From Acetobacteraceae bacterium (GTDB lineage Bacteria; Pseudomonadota; Alphaproteobacteria; Acetobacterales; Acetobacteraceae), in the NCBI GenBank assembly GCA_947478535.1, contig CANJXD010000020.1, positions 1-23,422 of the forward strand: a stretch of 23,422 nucleotides of DNA, given 5' to 3'. A program made the translations under genes and the position numbers. Below, piece after piece: positions 1 to 7,091 of the stretch (its first letter is position 1; every line of letters begins with the position of its first letter). The notes below the pieces were generated by a model. It did not search any database, had not been told where the DNA came from, and was given only the letters and a program-made list of their open reading frames with translations.

Positions 1-568
1 CCGCCTGAACCAGCCGGATCCCGGCCTCCCGCGCCAGCAGCTCGAAGCCCATATGGTGGGGCGAGCCGACCGAGGGATTGGCGAAGGAGAACCGCTCCGG
101 GCTCGCCTTCGCCAGGGCGACGAATTCGCGGAGCGTCCGTGCCGGCACCGCGGGGTTGATCGCCACGACCAGCGGCGTTTCCGCCATATAGCCGATGGGA
201 ATGAAATCCCTGAACAGGTCGTAGGGCATGCGCCGGTAGAGAAAGGGGAAATAGGCGATGTTGTCCGCGTTGATCGCCAGCACATGGCCATCCGCAGGCC
301 CCCGCGCCGCCGCTTCCATGCCGATATTGGTGGCCGCCCCGCCCCGGTTCTCGATCACCAGGGGCTGGCCGAGCTTCGCGCGCATCCGCTCCGCCCAGGG
401 CCGGGCCAACGTGTCCGTGCCGCCGCCGGGGGGATAGGGGATGATCAGCCGCATCGCCCGGTTGGGTGCCCAGCCCGCCGGCGCGGCGCCCTGGGCCCGG
501 GCCGGATCAGGGGCCAGGTTGGGTGCCAGGGCTGCGGTCAGCATCGCCAGAGCCGAACGTCGTTGCAT
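1..568 (-). CDS. Bug/TctC-family tripartite tricarboxylate receptor, 3' end cut by window edge
   Basis: Periplasmic solute-binding protein of the Bug (TctC-like) family, which presents carboxylates or other small acids to a membrane transporter. Only the first 189 codons lie in the window. The N-terminus reads as a signal peptide: two arginines after MQ, a short hydrophobic stretch, and a probable cleavage after ARA at about residue 25. Family landmarks follow: the IIPYPPGGGTD ligand-loop motif near residues 42-52 and a VIENRGGA motif near residues 71-78. The start at 568 is preferred because AGGAAGG lies a few bases upstream on the minus strand; an in-frame ATG at 598 would add ten residues without a ribosome site. 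No membrane partners (TctA/TctB) are visible, so this may be an orphan receptor as is common in this family. The ligand cannot be told from sequence. Confidence 0.88.
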   Translation of the reverse strand, partial: MQRRSALAMLTAALAPNLAPDPARAQGAAPAGWAPNRAMRLIIPYPPGGGTDTLARPWAERMRAKLGQPLVIENRGGAATNIGMEAAARGPADGHVLAINADNIAYFPFLYRRMPYDLFRDFIPIGYMAETPLVVAINPAVPARTLREFVALAKASPERFSFANPSVGSPHHMGFELLAREAGIRLVQA

Positions 569-655
569 GAAGCCTTCCTCCGCCCGCGTCTTGATCATGC
601 GTGGGCAGAGGGCACCTTGCGGTGCCGGGCGGCCGTGTTCAAGCCGCCGGAGCGT

Positions 656-1198
656 TCAGATCGGCATGCAGCGGACGACATTCTCATGCCCCCGCGCCAG
701 CGTCGCGAAGGTGCCCGCCGGGCATTCCCGTTGCGCAAAATCCGCCACCGGCAGACCCGCCTGCCAGCCCGGCACGCCATCCCGCCGCGCCGGCCCGCAG
801 ACCGTGCGGCCGTTGCGGCGCGTGCAGGCCGCCGAGTCGCGGGACACTGTCGCGGCGGAGGCGCCGCGCACCACGATGCCGGTACGCTGCGTCCGCACCG
901 TGCCAGCCTGCGCCATCTGGCGCGTCACCGGCCGCGCCGCCACGGCATTGCGGGCCGCAGGCGCCGCGTTTCGCGTGGCGGTCGCCGCTGGGCGTGCAAC
1001 TGTCGCCGCAGGGCGTGCAGCAGTCGCTGCGGGGGCCGCCACGGCGCGGCGCGGCTCCTGCTTCGCGCCCTTGGCCGCCTGGCTCCCGCCCTGGCTCGCG
1101 GAACTCCGACTGCCCGACCGCTGGTCATCCCGCACCGCCGCACCGGCCTGCGGCGCCACCAGGACAAACGACAGCAAGGCGAGCAGGATGATCCGCAT
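656..1198 (-). CDS. Small secreted Ala-rich protein of unknown function
   Basis: A 180-residue protein I do not recognise. It starts with a typical signal peptide (MRIILLALLSFVLVAPQAGA), so it is probably periplasmic or outer-membrane associated. The mature part has three zones: a charged Ser/Gln/Lys segment; an Ala/Pro/Thr/Arg-rich low-complexity zone of short degenerate ARPAAT-like repeats (about residues 50-90); and a compact C-terminal domain with four cysteines (ACTRR, TVCGP, RECPAG, VRCMPI) that could form two disulfides. The reading frame extends upstream to 1270, but the start at 1198 is chosen because the signal peptide begins there and a sigma70-like promoter lies at 1282-1310, placing the likely transcript start near 1275. 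It shares its strand with the receptor gene 87 bp downstream. Function unknown. Confidence 0.7.
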   Translation of the reverse strand: MRIILLALLSFVLVAPQAGAAVRDDQRSGSRSSASQGGSQAAKGAKQEPRRAVAAPAATAARPAATVARPAATATRNAAPAARNAVAARPVTRQMAQAGTVRTQRTGIVVRGASAATVSRDSAACTRRNGRTVCGPARRDGVPGWQAGLPVADFAQRECPAGTFATLARGHENVVRCMPI

Positions 1199-1281
1199 GC
1201 GATCCACAATCCCCGATCTGTCCGGCGGGACCTTTGGCCCCGCCGCCCGGCCGGATTGGCCGGGAACCACTTCCCGCGGCC

Positions 1282-1310
1282 ACTAGACTGACGCGGCCGG
1301 GACCTGTCAA
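1282..1310 (-). promoter_or_regulatory. sigma70-like promoter for the small secreted protein gene
   Basis: On the minus strand a perfect TTGACA (complement of 1305-1310) is followed, after exactly 17 bp, by TCTAGT (complement of 1282-1287), matching four of six -10 consensus bases. The predicted transcript would begin near 1275 and carry a leader of about 77 nt before the ATG at 1198. The leader contains a short GGGAA/TTCCC stem. This is the best consensus promoter I could find in the window. Confidence 0.6.
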
Positions 1311-1320
1311 CGTCATATGT

Positions 1321-1343
1321 CAGGATGTTACAGAGCTATCCTG
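1321..1343 (-). terminator. Possible weak terminator hairpin after the ZapE-like gene
   Basis: A perfect 6-bp inverted repeat (CAGGAT at 1321-1326, ATCCTG at 1338-1343) with an 11-nt loop directly follows the stop codon of the ZapE-like gene on the minus strand. No T-run follows, so intrinsic termination is uncertain. Confidence 0.3.
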
Positions 1344-2525
1344 CTATTGCAGGTGGGCCAAAACGAGCCACTCCTGGCTCTGCATCTCGTTCAGCCGGGA
1401 CGCTGTGCGGGCGAACATCGCGGCATTGTCACCCTCCTCATACAGCCGGTCCGGGACAGCATCGGCGGAGGCGATCAGCTTCACCCGATGCTCATACAAA
1501 GCATCGATCAGGGTGATGAAGCGCCGCGCCTTGTCAAAATTCTCCGGCCCGAGGCGCGGGATGCCGTCCAGCACCAGCGTGTGGAACTGGGTCGCCACCG
1601 CCAGGAAATCCGCCGGCCCCAGCGGACGGCCGCACAGCACATCGAAGTCGAATCGCGCCACGCCGCGCGCGGCCTGCGGCACCTCCAGCGCCCGGCCAAG
1701 CAGCGTCAGCCGCATCGGCTCGCCATGCCGCTGGCCGGTCAGCTCCGCGAAGGCGGCATCAAGCGCCCGCTCCGCGCGCCCATCGGGGGGCACATGCCAG
1801 GTCGGCAGGGCGCGGATGCGGTCGCGCCGGTAATCCCGTGCCGCTTCCAGCGTCAGCACCTCCAGCCGCCGGCTGATCAGGCCGATGAAGGGCAGGAAGG
1901 CATCACGCCCCGGCTTGCCCTTGAACAGGTCCTGCGGCGCCGTGTTGCTGGTGGCCACCACCACCGTCCCGCGCGCGAACAGCGCCTGGAACAGCCGGCC
2001 GAGGATCATCGCATCGGCGATGTCATGCACCTGGAATTCGTCGAAACAGAGCAGCGCGGCTTCCGCCGTGATCGTATCCGCCAGCGGCGGGATGGGGTCC
2101 ACCGTATCGCCATGCTGCTTCTTCCAGGCATGGATCCGCTGATGCACGTCCTGCATGAACTGGTGGAAATGGATACGCCGCTTCCGCGTGACCTCCGCGC
2201 AGTCGAAGAACAGGTCCATCAGCATCGACTTGCCACGCCCGACATCGCCCACGAGATACAGGCCCATCGGCGTCCCCGCCGGCGCTTCTTCCGCCGCCAC
2301 CGGCTTGCGGCGCATGAAGCGGGCGAAAAAGCCGCCCTGCTCGGGGTCATCGGGATGGGGGTCATAGCCTCGGGTGCGGCGCCACATATCTTGCAGCACC
2401 TCCACCGCGCGGGCCTGCGCGGGGTCGGAAGCCAGGGTCCCCGCGGCGATTCGCGCGCGGTAGAGCGGCAGCGGCCCCTCCCCTGCCGGGGTCGGGCCAG
2501 CCGCCTGGGCTGCGTGTCCTTGCAT
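1344..2525 (-). CDS. zapE: ZapE/AFG1-family P-loop ATPase
   Basis: A 393-residue AFG1/LACE1-like ATPase, called ZapE in bacteria, where it associates with the division ring and affects Z-ring stability; the mitochondrial relative acts in protein quality control. Seen directly: Walker A GDVGRGKS at residues 93-100 just after MGLYLVG, and Walker B LLCFDEFQV at about 158-166 continuing into the family's HDIADAMILGRLF block. Further family segments include ATSNTAP and, near the C-terminus, a block around FDKARRFITLIDALYEHRVKL. The length fits the family. The start at 2525 (MQGHAAQ) is preferred over an in-frame start at 2642, which would run through the neighbouring divergent gene start and add a low-quality sequence. 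It is transcribed away from the glycosyltransferase across a 97-bp gap. Confidence 0.9.
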   Translation of the reverse strand: MQGHAAQAAGPTPAGEGPLPLYRARIAAGTLASDPAQARAVEVLQDMWRRTRGYDPHPDDPEQGGFFARFMRRKPVAAEEAPAGTPMGLYLVGDVGRGKSMLMDLFFDCAEVTRKRRIHFHQFMQDVHQRIHAWKKQHGDTVDPIPPLADTITAEAALLCFDEFQVHDIADAMILGRLFQALFARGTVVVATSNTAPQDLFKGKPGRDAFLPFIGLISRRLEVLTLEAARDYRRDRIRALPTWHVPPDGRAERALDAAFAELTGQRHGEPMRLTLLGRALEVPQAARGVARFDFDVLCGRPLGPADFLAVATQFHTLVLDGIPRLGPENFDKARRFITLIDALYEHRVKLIASADAVPDRLYEEGDNAAMFARTASRLNEMQSQEWLVLAHLQ

Positions 2526-2583
2526 GGTCTGGGGCGATAACGCGCGCGGCGCGGCGCGGCAACCGGGGACAGCGCATGGCGGT

Positions 2584-2613
2584 GGTTGACGTTCCCCCGT
2601 TCCCCCCTCAACC
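2584..2613. promoter_or_regulatory. Short inverted repeat in the divergent zapE/glycosyltransferase gap
   Basis: GGTTGA at 2584-2589 and TCAACC at 2608-2613 are perfect inverted copies separated by 18 bp of C-rich sequence, about 10 bp before the glycosyltransferase start. A TTGACG at 2586-2591 could be a -35 element, but I find no matching -10 box. It may be an operator or chance. Confidence 0.2.
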
Positions 2614-2622
2614 CTGGCGCGG

Positions 2623-4317
2623 ATGCCCGCCCCCACCACCACCCTGTTCTACGCCCCGGATGGCTACGACACCGGCCGCCAGCGCCTGATGGGCCGCCAC
2701 GCCGCCGGCGAGGGCATGCTCAAGGGCCTGATCCGCCACGCCGGCTTCGACCACCTGGTGGCGATGACCCCCTCCGCCGCCGATGGCCAGGCCTTCGAGG
2801 CACAGTGCCGCGCCCTCGGCGCCACCATGCCGTTGGCCTCGATCCGCGAAGCGGAACTGCCGCGCGTCGCCGAAACCGGCAGCCTGCTGCTGCCCGGCCC
2901 AGATATCGCCAACCACGCCTGGCGCCGCCGCAGGATCGGGGAGGCGAACGCCTTCTCGCTGATCGGCATCACCCACACCATCGCCTCCACCGGCGCGATG
3001 GATGCGATTGCCGGCGCGCTGACCGCCCCCGTCCAGCCCTGGGATGCGCTGATCTGCACCTCCTCCGCCGTTCAGGGCGCGGTGCGGCGCCTGCTGGCGA
3101 TGGAAGGGGAATGGCTGCGCGACCGCCTGGGCGCGACCCGCATCGAGGGCCCGGCGCTTCCCGTCATCCCCCTCGGCGTCGATGCCCCCGCCCTGGCGCC
3201 AGACCCCGCGGCGCGGGCGGAATGGCGGCAGAAACTCGGCATCGGGACGCGCGATATCGCCGTGCTGCATCACGGCCGGCTGTCCTTCCACGCCAAGGCG
3301 CATCCGCTGCCGATGTTCCTCGGCCTCGCCCGCGCGGCGGGGGCGGCACCGGCGGGCGCCAAGGTTGTCCTCATCCTCTCCGGCTGGTTCGCCGATGACA
3401 CCCAGCGCCGGGCCTTCACCGAGCTCGCCCGCGCCTTGTCGCCGCGCCTGGCCATCCGACTGGTGGAACGGCCGGAAACCGGCACCACGCTGCGCGCTGC
3501 GGCGGATATCTTCACCCTGCTGTCCGACAACATCCAGGAAAGCTTCGGCCTCGCCCCGGTGGAAGCCTTGGCGGCGGGGCTGCCCGTGGTCGGCACGGAT
3601 TGGGATGGGCTGAAGGATACGGTGGACCACGGCGTCACCGGCTTTCGCATCCCCACCCTGATGGCCGGCCCGCAGGGGGACCTCGCGGATCGCCATGATA
3701 CCGGGGCGGACAGCTACGATTCCTATATCGCCGGCGTCGCGCAATTCACCGCCGTCGATGTCGGCGCGGCGGAGGCCGCCTTCCGCGCCCTGATCGGCGA
3801 TCCGGACCTCCGCGCCCGCATGGCCGCAGCGGCGCTGCATACTGCCCGCGCCCGCTTCGACTGGTCCGCCGTCATGGCGCAGTATCGTGCGCTGTGGGCG
3901 GACCTCGCCGCCATCCGCGGCGGCGCCACCGGCGAGCGCGCCCGCCCCCGCCCCGGCGGCCCACGCCTGCCCCGGCGGCCGGACCCGGTGGCGCTGTTCG
4001 CGGATTACCCGACCCGCCGCCTGGCGCCGGAGACGCGCCTCTGCTTCGCCCCCGGCATCGCCACCCCGGCCGAGGCCCTGGCCCGGCTGCGCATTCTGGC
4101 CGCCATCCCCGGCGCCGCCGCCCGCCGTGAATTGCTGCCGGGGGAGGAGAGCTTCGCCGCGGCACTTGCCGTGCTGGAGACAGGCCCCGCGACCGCCGCC
4201 GCCATGGCGGCCAACCTGCCCCCCCCGGTGCCGCCCGCCCGCGCGGCCCGCCTGCATCGCGGCCTCGCCTGGTTGGTGAAGATGGACATATTGCGCCTGG
4301 AGGCCGGCCCCGCGTGA
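2623..4317 (+). CDS. GT4-type glycosyltransferase with a C-terminal extension
   Basis: A 564-residue retaining GT-B glycosyltransferase, predicted to transfer a sugar from a nucleotide-sugar donor in the cytosol. The C-terminal Rossmann half carries the GT4 signature: E306-SFGLAPV-E314, then ALAAGLPVVGTDWDGLKDTV, the donor-phosphate/ribose-binding region. An AVLHHGRLSFHAKAHPL segment near residue 215 resembles the inter-domain donor-site stretch of GT4 enzymes. After about residue 430 there is a Pro/Arg-rich linker and a roughly 110-residue extension of unknown role with no recognised motif. The ATG at 2623 lacks a good Shine-Dalgarno sequence. The stop TGA overlaps the GTG start of the HAD phosphatase (GTGA), so the two are probably translationally coupled and may act in sequence. 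Acceptor and product are unknown; sucrose-, glycoside- or LPS-type roles are possible. Confidence 0.82.
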   Translation: MPAPTTTLFYAPDGYDTGRQRLMGRHAAGEGMLKGLIRHAGFDHLVAMTPSAADGQAFEAQCRALGATMPLASIREAELPRVAETGSLLLPGPDIANHAWRRRRIGEANAFSLIGITHTIASTGAMDAIAGALTAPVQPWDALICTSSAVQGAVRRLLAMEGEWLRDRLGATRIEGPALPVIPLGVDAPALAPDPAARAEWRQKLGIGTRDIAVLHHGRLSFHAKAHPLPMFLGLARAAGAAPAGAKVVLILSGWFADDTQRRAFTELARALSPRLAIRLVERPETGTTLRAAADIFTLLSDNIQESFGLAPVEALAAGLPVVGTDWDGLKDTVDHGVTGFRIPTLMAGPQGDLADRHDTGADSYDSYIAGVAQFTAVDVGAAEAAFRALIGDPDLRARMAAAALHTARARFDWSAVMAQYRALWADLAAIRGGATGERARPRPGGPRLPRRPDPVALFADYPTRRLAPETRLCFAPGIATPAEALARLRILAAIPGAAARRELLPGEESFAAALAVLETGPATAAAMAANLPPPVPPARAARLHRGLAWLVKMDILRLEAGPA

Positions 4318-4943
4318 GCACAGCTGCGGTGATCTTCGATTGCGACGGTACGCTGGTGGACAGCGAACCGCTCTCCGCCCTCGTCTTCGCGGAGGCCCTG
4401 GCGGAAGAAGGCCTTTCCATCACGGCGGACCAGGCACTGGCGGCCTTCCGAGGCCGGCGCATGGCGCTCTGCCTCGACCATGCCGCCACCCTGCTCGGCC
4501 GCCCCCTGCCCGCGCATTTCGAACCCGGCCTCCGCCAGCGCACCACGGACGCCTTCCGCAACCGGCTCCAGGTGATCGAGGGTGCGGCGGCGCTGCTTTC
4601 CGCGCTCCGCCATCCCTTCTGCGTCGCCTCCAATGCTCCGCGGGAGAAGACGGAGTTCAGCCTGACCATCACCGGGCTCCGCCCCTTCTTCGGCGATCGC
4701 GTCTTCAGCGCCTATGAGGTGAATTCCTGGAAGCCGGACCCCGGCCTGTTCCTGCATGCGGCGGAAAGCCTCGCCGTGGCACCGCATCGGTGCCTGGTGG
4801 TGGAGGATAGCGAGGCGGGCGTCACCGCCGCGGTCGCGGCGGGGATGCGCGTTGTGGCGCTGCTGCCGGAAGGCCCGGCGCCCTGGCTGCCGAAGGGCGT
4901 GGCGGCCATTCGCCGTCTGTTGGAAGTCGCGGATCATCTCTGA
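4314..4943 (+). CDS. HAD-IA sugar-phosphate phosphatase (YieH-like)
   Basis: A 209-residue cytosolic HAD hydrolase of the beta-phosphoglucomutase-like branch. All four HAD motifs are visible: FDCDGTLVDSE near the N-terminus (nucleophile Asp9 and acid/base Asp11), VASNAP (Ser of motif II) near residue 107, WKPDPGLF (Lys of motif III) near residue 139, and VVEDSEAG (motif IV) near residue 162. From memory the overall sequence resembles E. coli YieH (6-phosphogluconate phosphatase) most closely, though HAD substrate specificity cannot be read from motifs. The GTG start overlaps the stop of the glycosyltransferase gene. A synthase/phosphatase pairing, in which the phosphatase removes a phosphate left on the glycosylated product, is an inference from this coupling. 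The stop codon lies inside the first copy of a tandem hairpin repeat. Confidence 0.87.
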   Translation: MSTAAVIFDCDGTLVDSEPLSALVFAEALAEEGLSITADQALAAFRGRRMALCLDHAATLLGRPLPAHFEPGLRQRTTDAFRNRLQVIEGAAALLSALRHPFCVASNAPREKTEFSLTITGLRPFFGDRVFSAYEVNSWKPDPGLFLHAAESLAVAPHRCLVVEDSEAGVTAAVAAGMRVVALLPEGPAPWLPKGVAAIRRLLEVADHL

Positions 4944-4977
4944 TCCGACCGGAAGTCGCGGATCATCTCTGATCCGA
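4922..4977. repeat. Two tandem 27-bp repeats, each with a 7-bp-stem hairpin, over a stop codon
   Basis: Two identical 27-bp units (4922-4948 and 4951-4977, period 29) follow each other. Each holds CGGATCA-TCTC-TGATCCG, a perfect 7-bp stem with a 4-nt loop. The first unit encodes the last residues of the HAD phosphatase (EVADHL) and its TGA stop lies in the right arm of the stem; the second is non-coding. It may be a duplicated terminator/mRNA-stabilising hairpin, or a double operator for the peptidase gene downstream. No T-run follows. Confidence 0.75.
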
Positions 4978-4980
4978 ACT

Positions 4981-5015
4981 GGACCCGGTGGGTCCCAATG
5001 GCCAGATAGGGTCCC
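4981..5015 (+). promoter_or_regulatory. Leader of the M3 peptidase with alternative GGACCC/GGGTCC pairings
   Basis: GGACCC (4981-4986) can pair with GGGTCC at 4990-4995 (3-nt loop) or with a second identical GGGTCC at 5009-5014, which touches the start codon at 5016 and covers the only ribosome-site-like bases (AGGG). The two pairings exclude each other. The sequence relations are seen directly; a switching role is inference. Confidence 0.3.
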
Positions 5016-7043
5016 ATGACCGACCAGAACCCCCTGCTTTCCCCCTGGACGACGCCCTTCGGCGTTCCTCCCTTCGCGGCCATCCGCGCCGAGCATTTCG
5101 CCCCGGCCTTCACCGCCGCGATGGCGGAGAACCGGACGGAGATGGACGCCATCGCGGCCAATCCCGCCGCACCCGATTTCGCCAACACCGTCGAGGCTCT
5201 GGAACGGGCGGGGGAAGCGCTGGGGCGGATCGGTGGCGTCTTCTTCAACCTCGCCGCGTCCCAGGCTACGGACGCCTTGCAGGCGGTGGAGCGCGAGGTG
5301 GCGCCGATCCTCGCCCGCCACCGCATGGAAATGGCGCTGCACCCCGGCATCTTCCGCCGTGTCGCCGCCCTGCACGAAGCCCGGGCCACGCTCGGCCTGG
5401 CCGATGACCAGCTTCGCCTGCTGGAACGCCTGCATCTGCGCCTGCTCCGCAGCGGCGCCGCGCTAGGGGAGGATGCCCGCGCGCGGCTGACCGAGATCTC
5501 GACGCGCCTCGCCACCCTGCACACCAGCTTCGGCCAGAACGTGCTGGCCGATGAGAATGACTGGACGCTCCCCCTCGGCGCCGGGGACCTCGCCGGCCTG
5601 CCGGATTTCGCCATCGCCGCTGCCGCGGAGGCAGCGCGGGAGCGGGGGATGGACGGCTACGCCATCACCCTCGCGCGGTCCTCGGTGGAACCCTTCCTCA
5701 CCTTCTCCGCCCGCCGCGACCTGCGCGAGGCCGCCTGGCGCGCCTGGGTCGCCCGTGGCGCGCTGGATGCCGCCCGCGCCAATGCGCCGCTGATCCGGGA
5801 GATCCTGGCCCTTCGCGCCGAACGCGCCCGCCTGCTGGGCCACGCGAATTTCGCGGAATACCGGCTGGTGGACACCATGGCCCGCCACCCCGACGCCGCC
5901 GAGCGCCTGCTGCGCGATGCGTGGGAGCCCGCGAAGCTGCGCGCCGCCGCGGAACGCGCCGAACTCGCGGCGCTGGCCGCCGCCGAAGGCCAGCACCAGC
6001 CCATCGAGGCCTGGGACTGGCGCTTCTGGGCCGAGCGCGCCCGCAACGCCAAGCATGATTTCGATGGCGCCACCCTCAAGCCCTATTTCGAGCTGGAGGC
6101 CATGTTGCGCGGGCTTTTCGCCACCGCGACGCGCCTGTTCGGCGTGACCTTCCGCGAGGATGCGACCATCCCCGTCTACCACCCCGATGTCCGCGCCTTC
6201 GAGGTGCTGGACCCCGATGGCGGGCATCGCGGCGTCTTCCTGCTCGACAATTTCGCCCGCCAGGGCAAGCGTTCCGGCGCCTGGATGAGCAGCTTCCGCG
6301 TGGCCGACCGGCTGGAGGGCTTCACCTCCGCCATCATCGTCAACAACAACAACCTCGCGAAATCGACGCCGACGCTGCTGTCCTTCGACGATGCCCGCAC
6401 GCTGTTTCACGAGTTCGGCCATGCGCTGCATGGCCTGCTCTCCACCGCCCGCTATCCGTCCCAATCGGGCACCGCGGTGCTCGGCGATTTCGTCGAATTC
6501 CCCTCCCAGGTGCTGGAACACTGGCTCTCGGTGCCGGAGACGCTGCGTGCCCATGCCCGCCACCATGAAAGCGGGGAGGCGCTGCCCGAGGCGCTGCTGG
6601 CGAAGCTGCTGGCAGCGCGCAACGAGGGCCAGGGCTTCGCCACGGTGGAGTATGTCTCCTCCGCCCTGATCGACCTCGCCTTGCATCGGCATGAGGCGCC
6701 GGAGAGCCTGGACATCGAGGCCTTCGAGGCGGCCTTCCTGGCTGAGATCGGCATGCCGCCCGCCATCGGCCTGCGCCACCGCCCCGCGCATTTCGGGCAC
6801 CTGTTCGCCGGCGGTGGCTATGCCGCGGGCTACTACTTCTATCTGTGGGCCGAAGTGCTGGACGCCGACGGCTTCGAGGCCTTCGAGGAAGCCGGCAACG
6901 CCTTCGACCCCGCGCTGGCCGAGCGCCTCAAGGCCATCTACCAGGCCGGCGACACGCGGGACCCGATGGAGCTTTACGTCGCCTTCCGCGGCCGCCCACC
7001 CCAGGTCTCCGCTCTGCTGCGAAAGCGCGGCCTGGCGGCGTAG
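5016..7043 (+). CDS. dcp: M3-family metallopeptidase, peptidyl-dipeptidase Dcp type
   Basis: A 675-residue zinc peptidase of family M3 that in E. coli releases C-terminal dipeptides from oligopeptides in the cytoplasm. Colinear resemblance to E. coli Dcp (681 residues, recalled) runs from the N-terminal NPLL and APDFANTVEALE blocks to the C-terminal end. The zinc site is intact: H465-E-F-G-H469 (HEFGHALHG) and E494 in DFVEFPSQ, spaced as in Dcp. Other conserved blocks are PYFELEAML, IPVYHPDVRAFEV and GGGYAAGYYFYLWAE. There is no signal peptide. Oligopeptidase A (PrlC) is the main alternative, but the N-terminus and the Dcp-like PVYHPDVR block favour Dcp. It follows the HAD gene by 72 bp of hairpin-rich DNA and ends at a strong stem shared with the convergent oxygenase chimera. 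Confidence 0.92.
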   Translation: MTDQNPLLSPWTTPFGVPPFAAIRAEHFAPAFTAAMAENRTEMDAIAANPAAPDFANTVEALERAGEALGRIGGVFFNLAASQATDALQAVEREVAPILARHRMEMALHPGIFRRVAALHEARATLGLADDQLRLLERLHLRLLRSGAALGEDARARLTEISTRLATLHTSFGQNVLADENDWTLPLGAGDLAGLPDFAIAAAAEAARERGMDGYAITLARSSVEPFLTFSARRDLREAAWRAWVARGALDAARANAPLIREILALRAERARLLGHANFAEYRLVDTMARHPDAAERLLRDAWEPAKLRAAAERAELAALAAAEGQHQPIEAWDWRFWAERARNAKHDFDGATLKPYFELEAMLRGLFATATRLFGVTFREDATIPVYHPDVRAFEVLDPDGGHRGVFLLDNFARQGKRSGAWMSSFRVADRLEGFTSAIIVNNNNLAKSTPTLLSFDDARTLFHEFGHALHGLLSTARYPSQSGTAVLGDFVEFPSQVLEHWLSVPETLRAHARHHESGEALPEALLAKLLAARNEGQGFATVEYVSSALIDLALHRHEAPESLDIEAFEAAFLAEIGMPPAIGLRHRPAHFGHLFAGGGYAAGYYFYLWAEVLDADGFEAFEEAGNAFDPALAERLKAIYQAGDTRDPMELYVAFRGRPPQVSALLRKRGLAA

Positions 7044-7052
7044 CGACCCAAG

Positions 7053-7077
7053 GCCCCGCGCTCACTGGGCGCGGGGC
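7053..7077. terminator. Bidirectional hairpin between two convergent genes
   Basis: A perfect 9-bp GC stem (GCCCCGCGC at 7053-7061, GCGCGGGGC at 7069-7077) with a 7-nt loop sits in the 48-bp gap between the convergent dcp gene and the permease-oxygenase chimera. It could end transcripts from both sides. There is no T-tract on either side. Confidence 0.65.
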
Positions 7078-7091
7078 ATCAGGCGCGGCGA

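Noticed and set aside
53..1291. A 412-codon plus-strand frame over the left-end genes
   Set aside because: Arg-rich shadow of the Bug receptor and the secreted protein, both of which have signal peptides and ribosome or promoter signals on the other strand.
2608..4257. A 549-codon open frame on the minus strand opposite the glycosyltransferase
   Set aside because: Gly/Ala/Arg-rich composition without motifs, fully antisense to a gene with clear GT4 motifs; long shadow frames are expected at this GC content.
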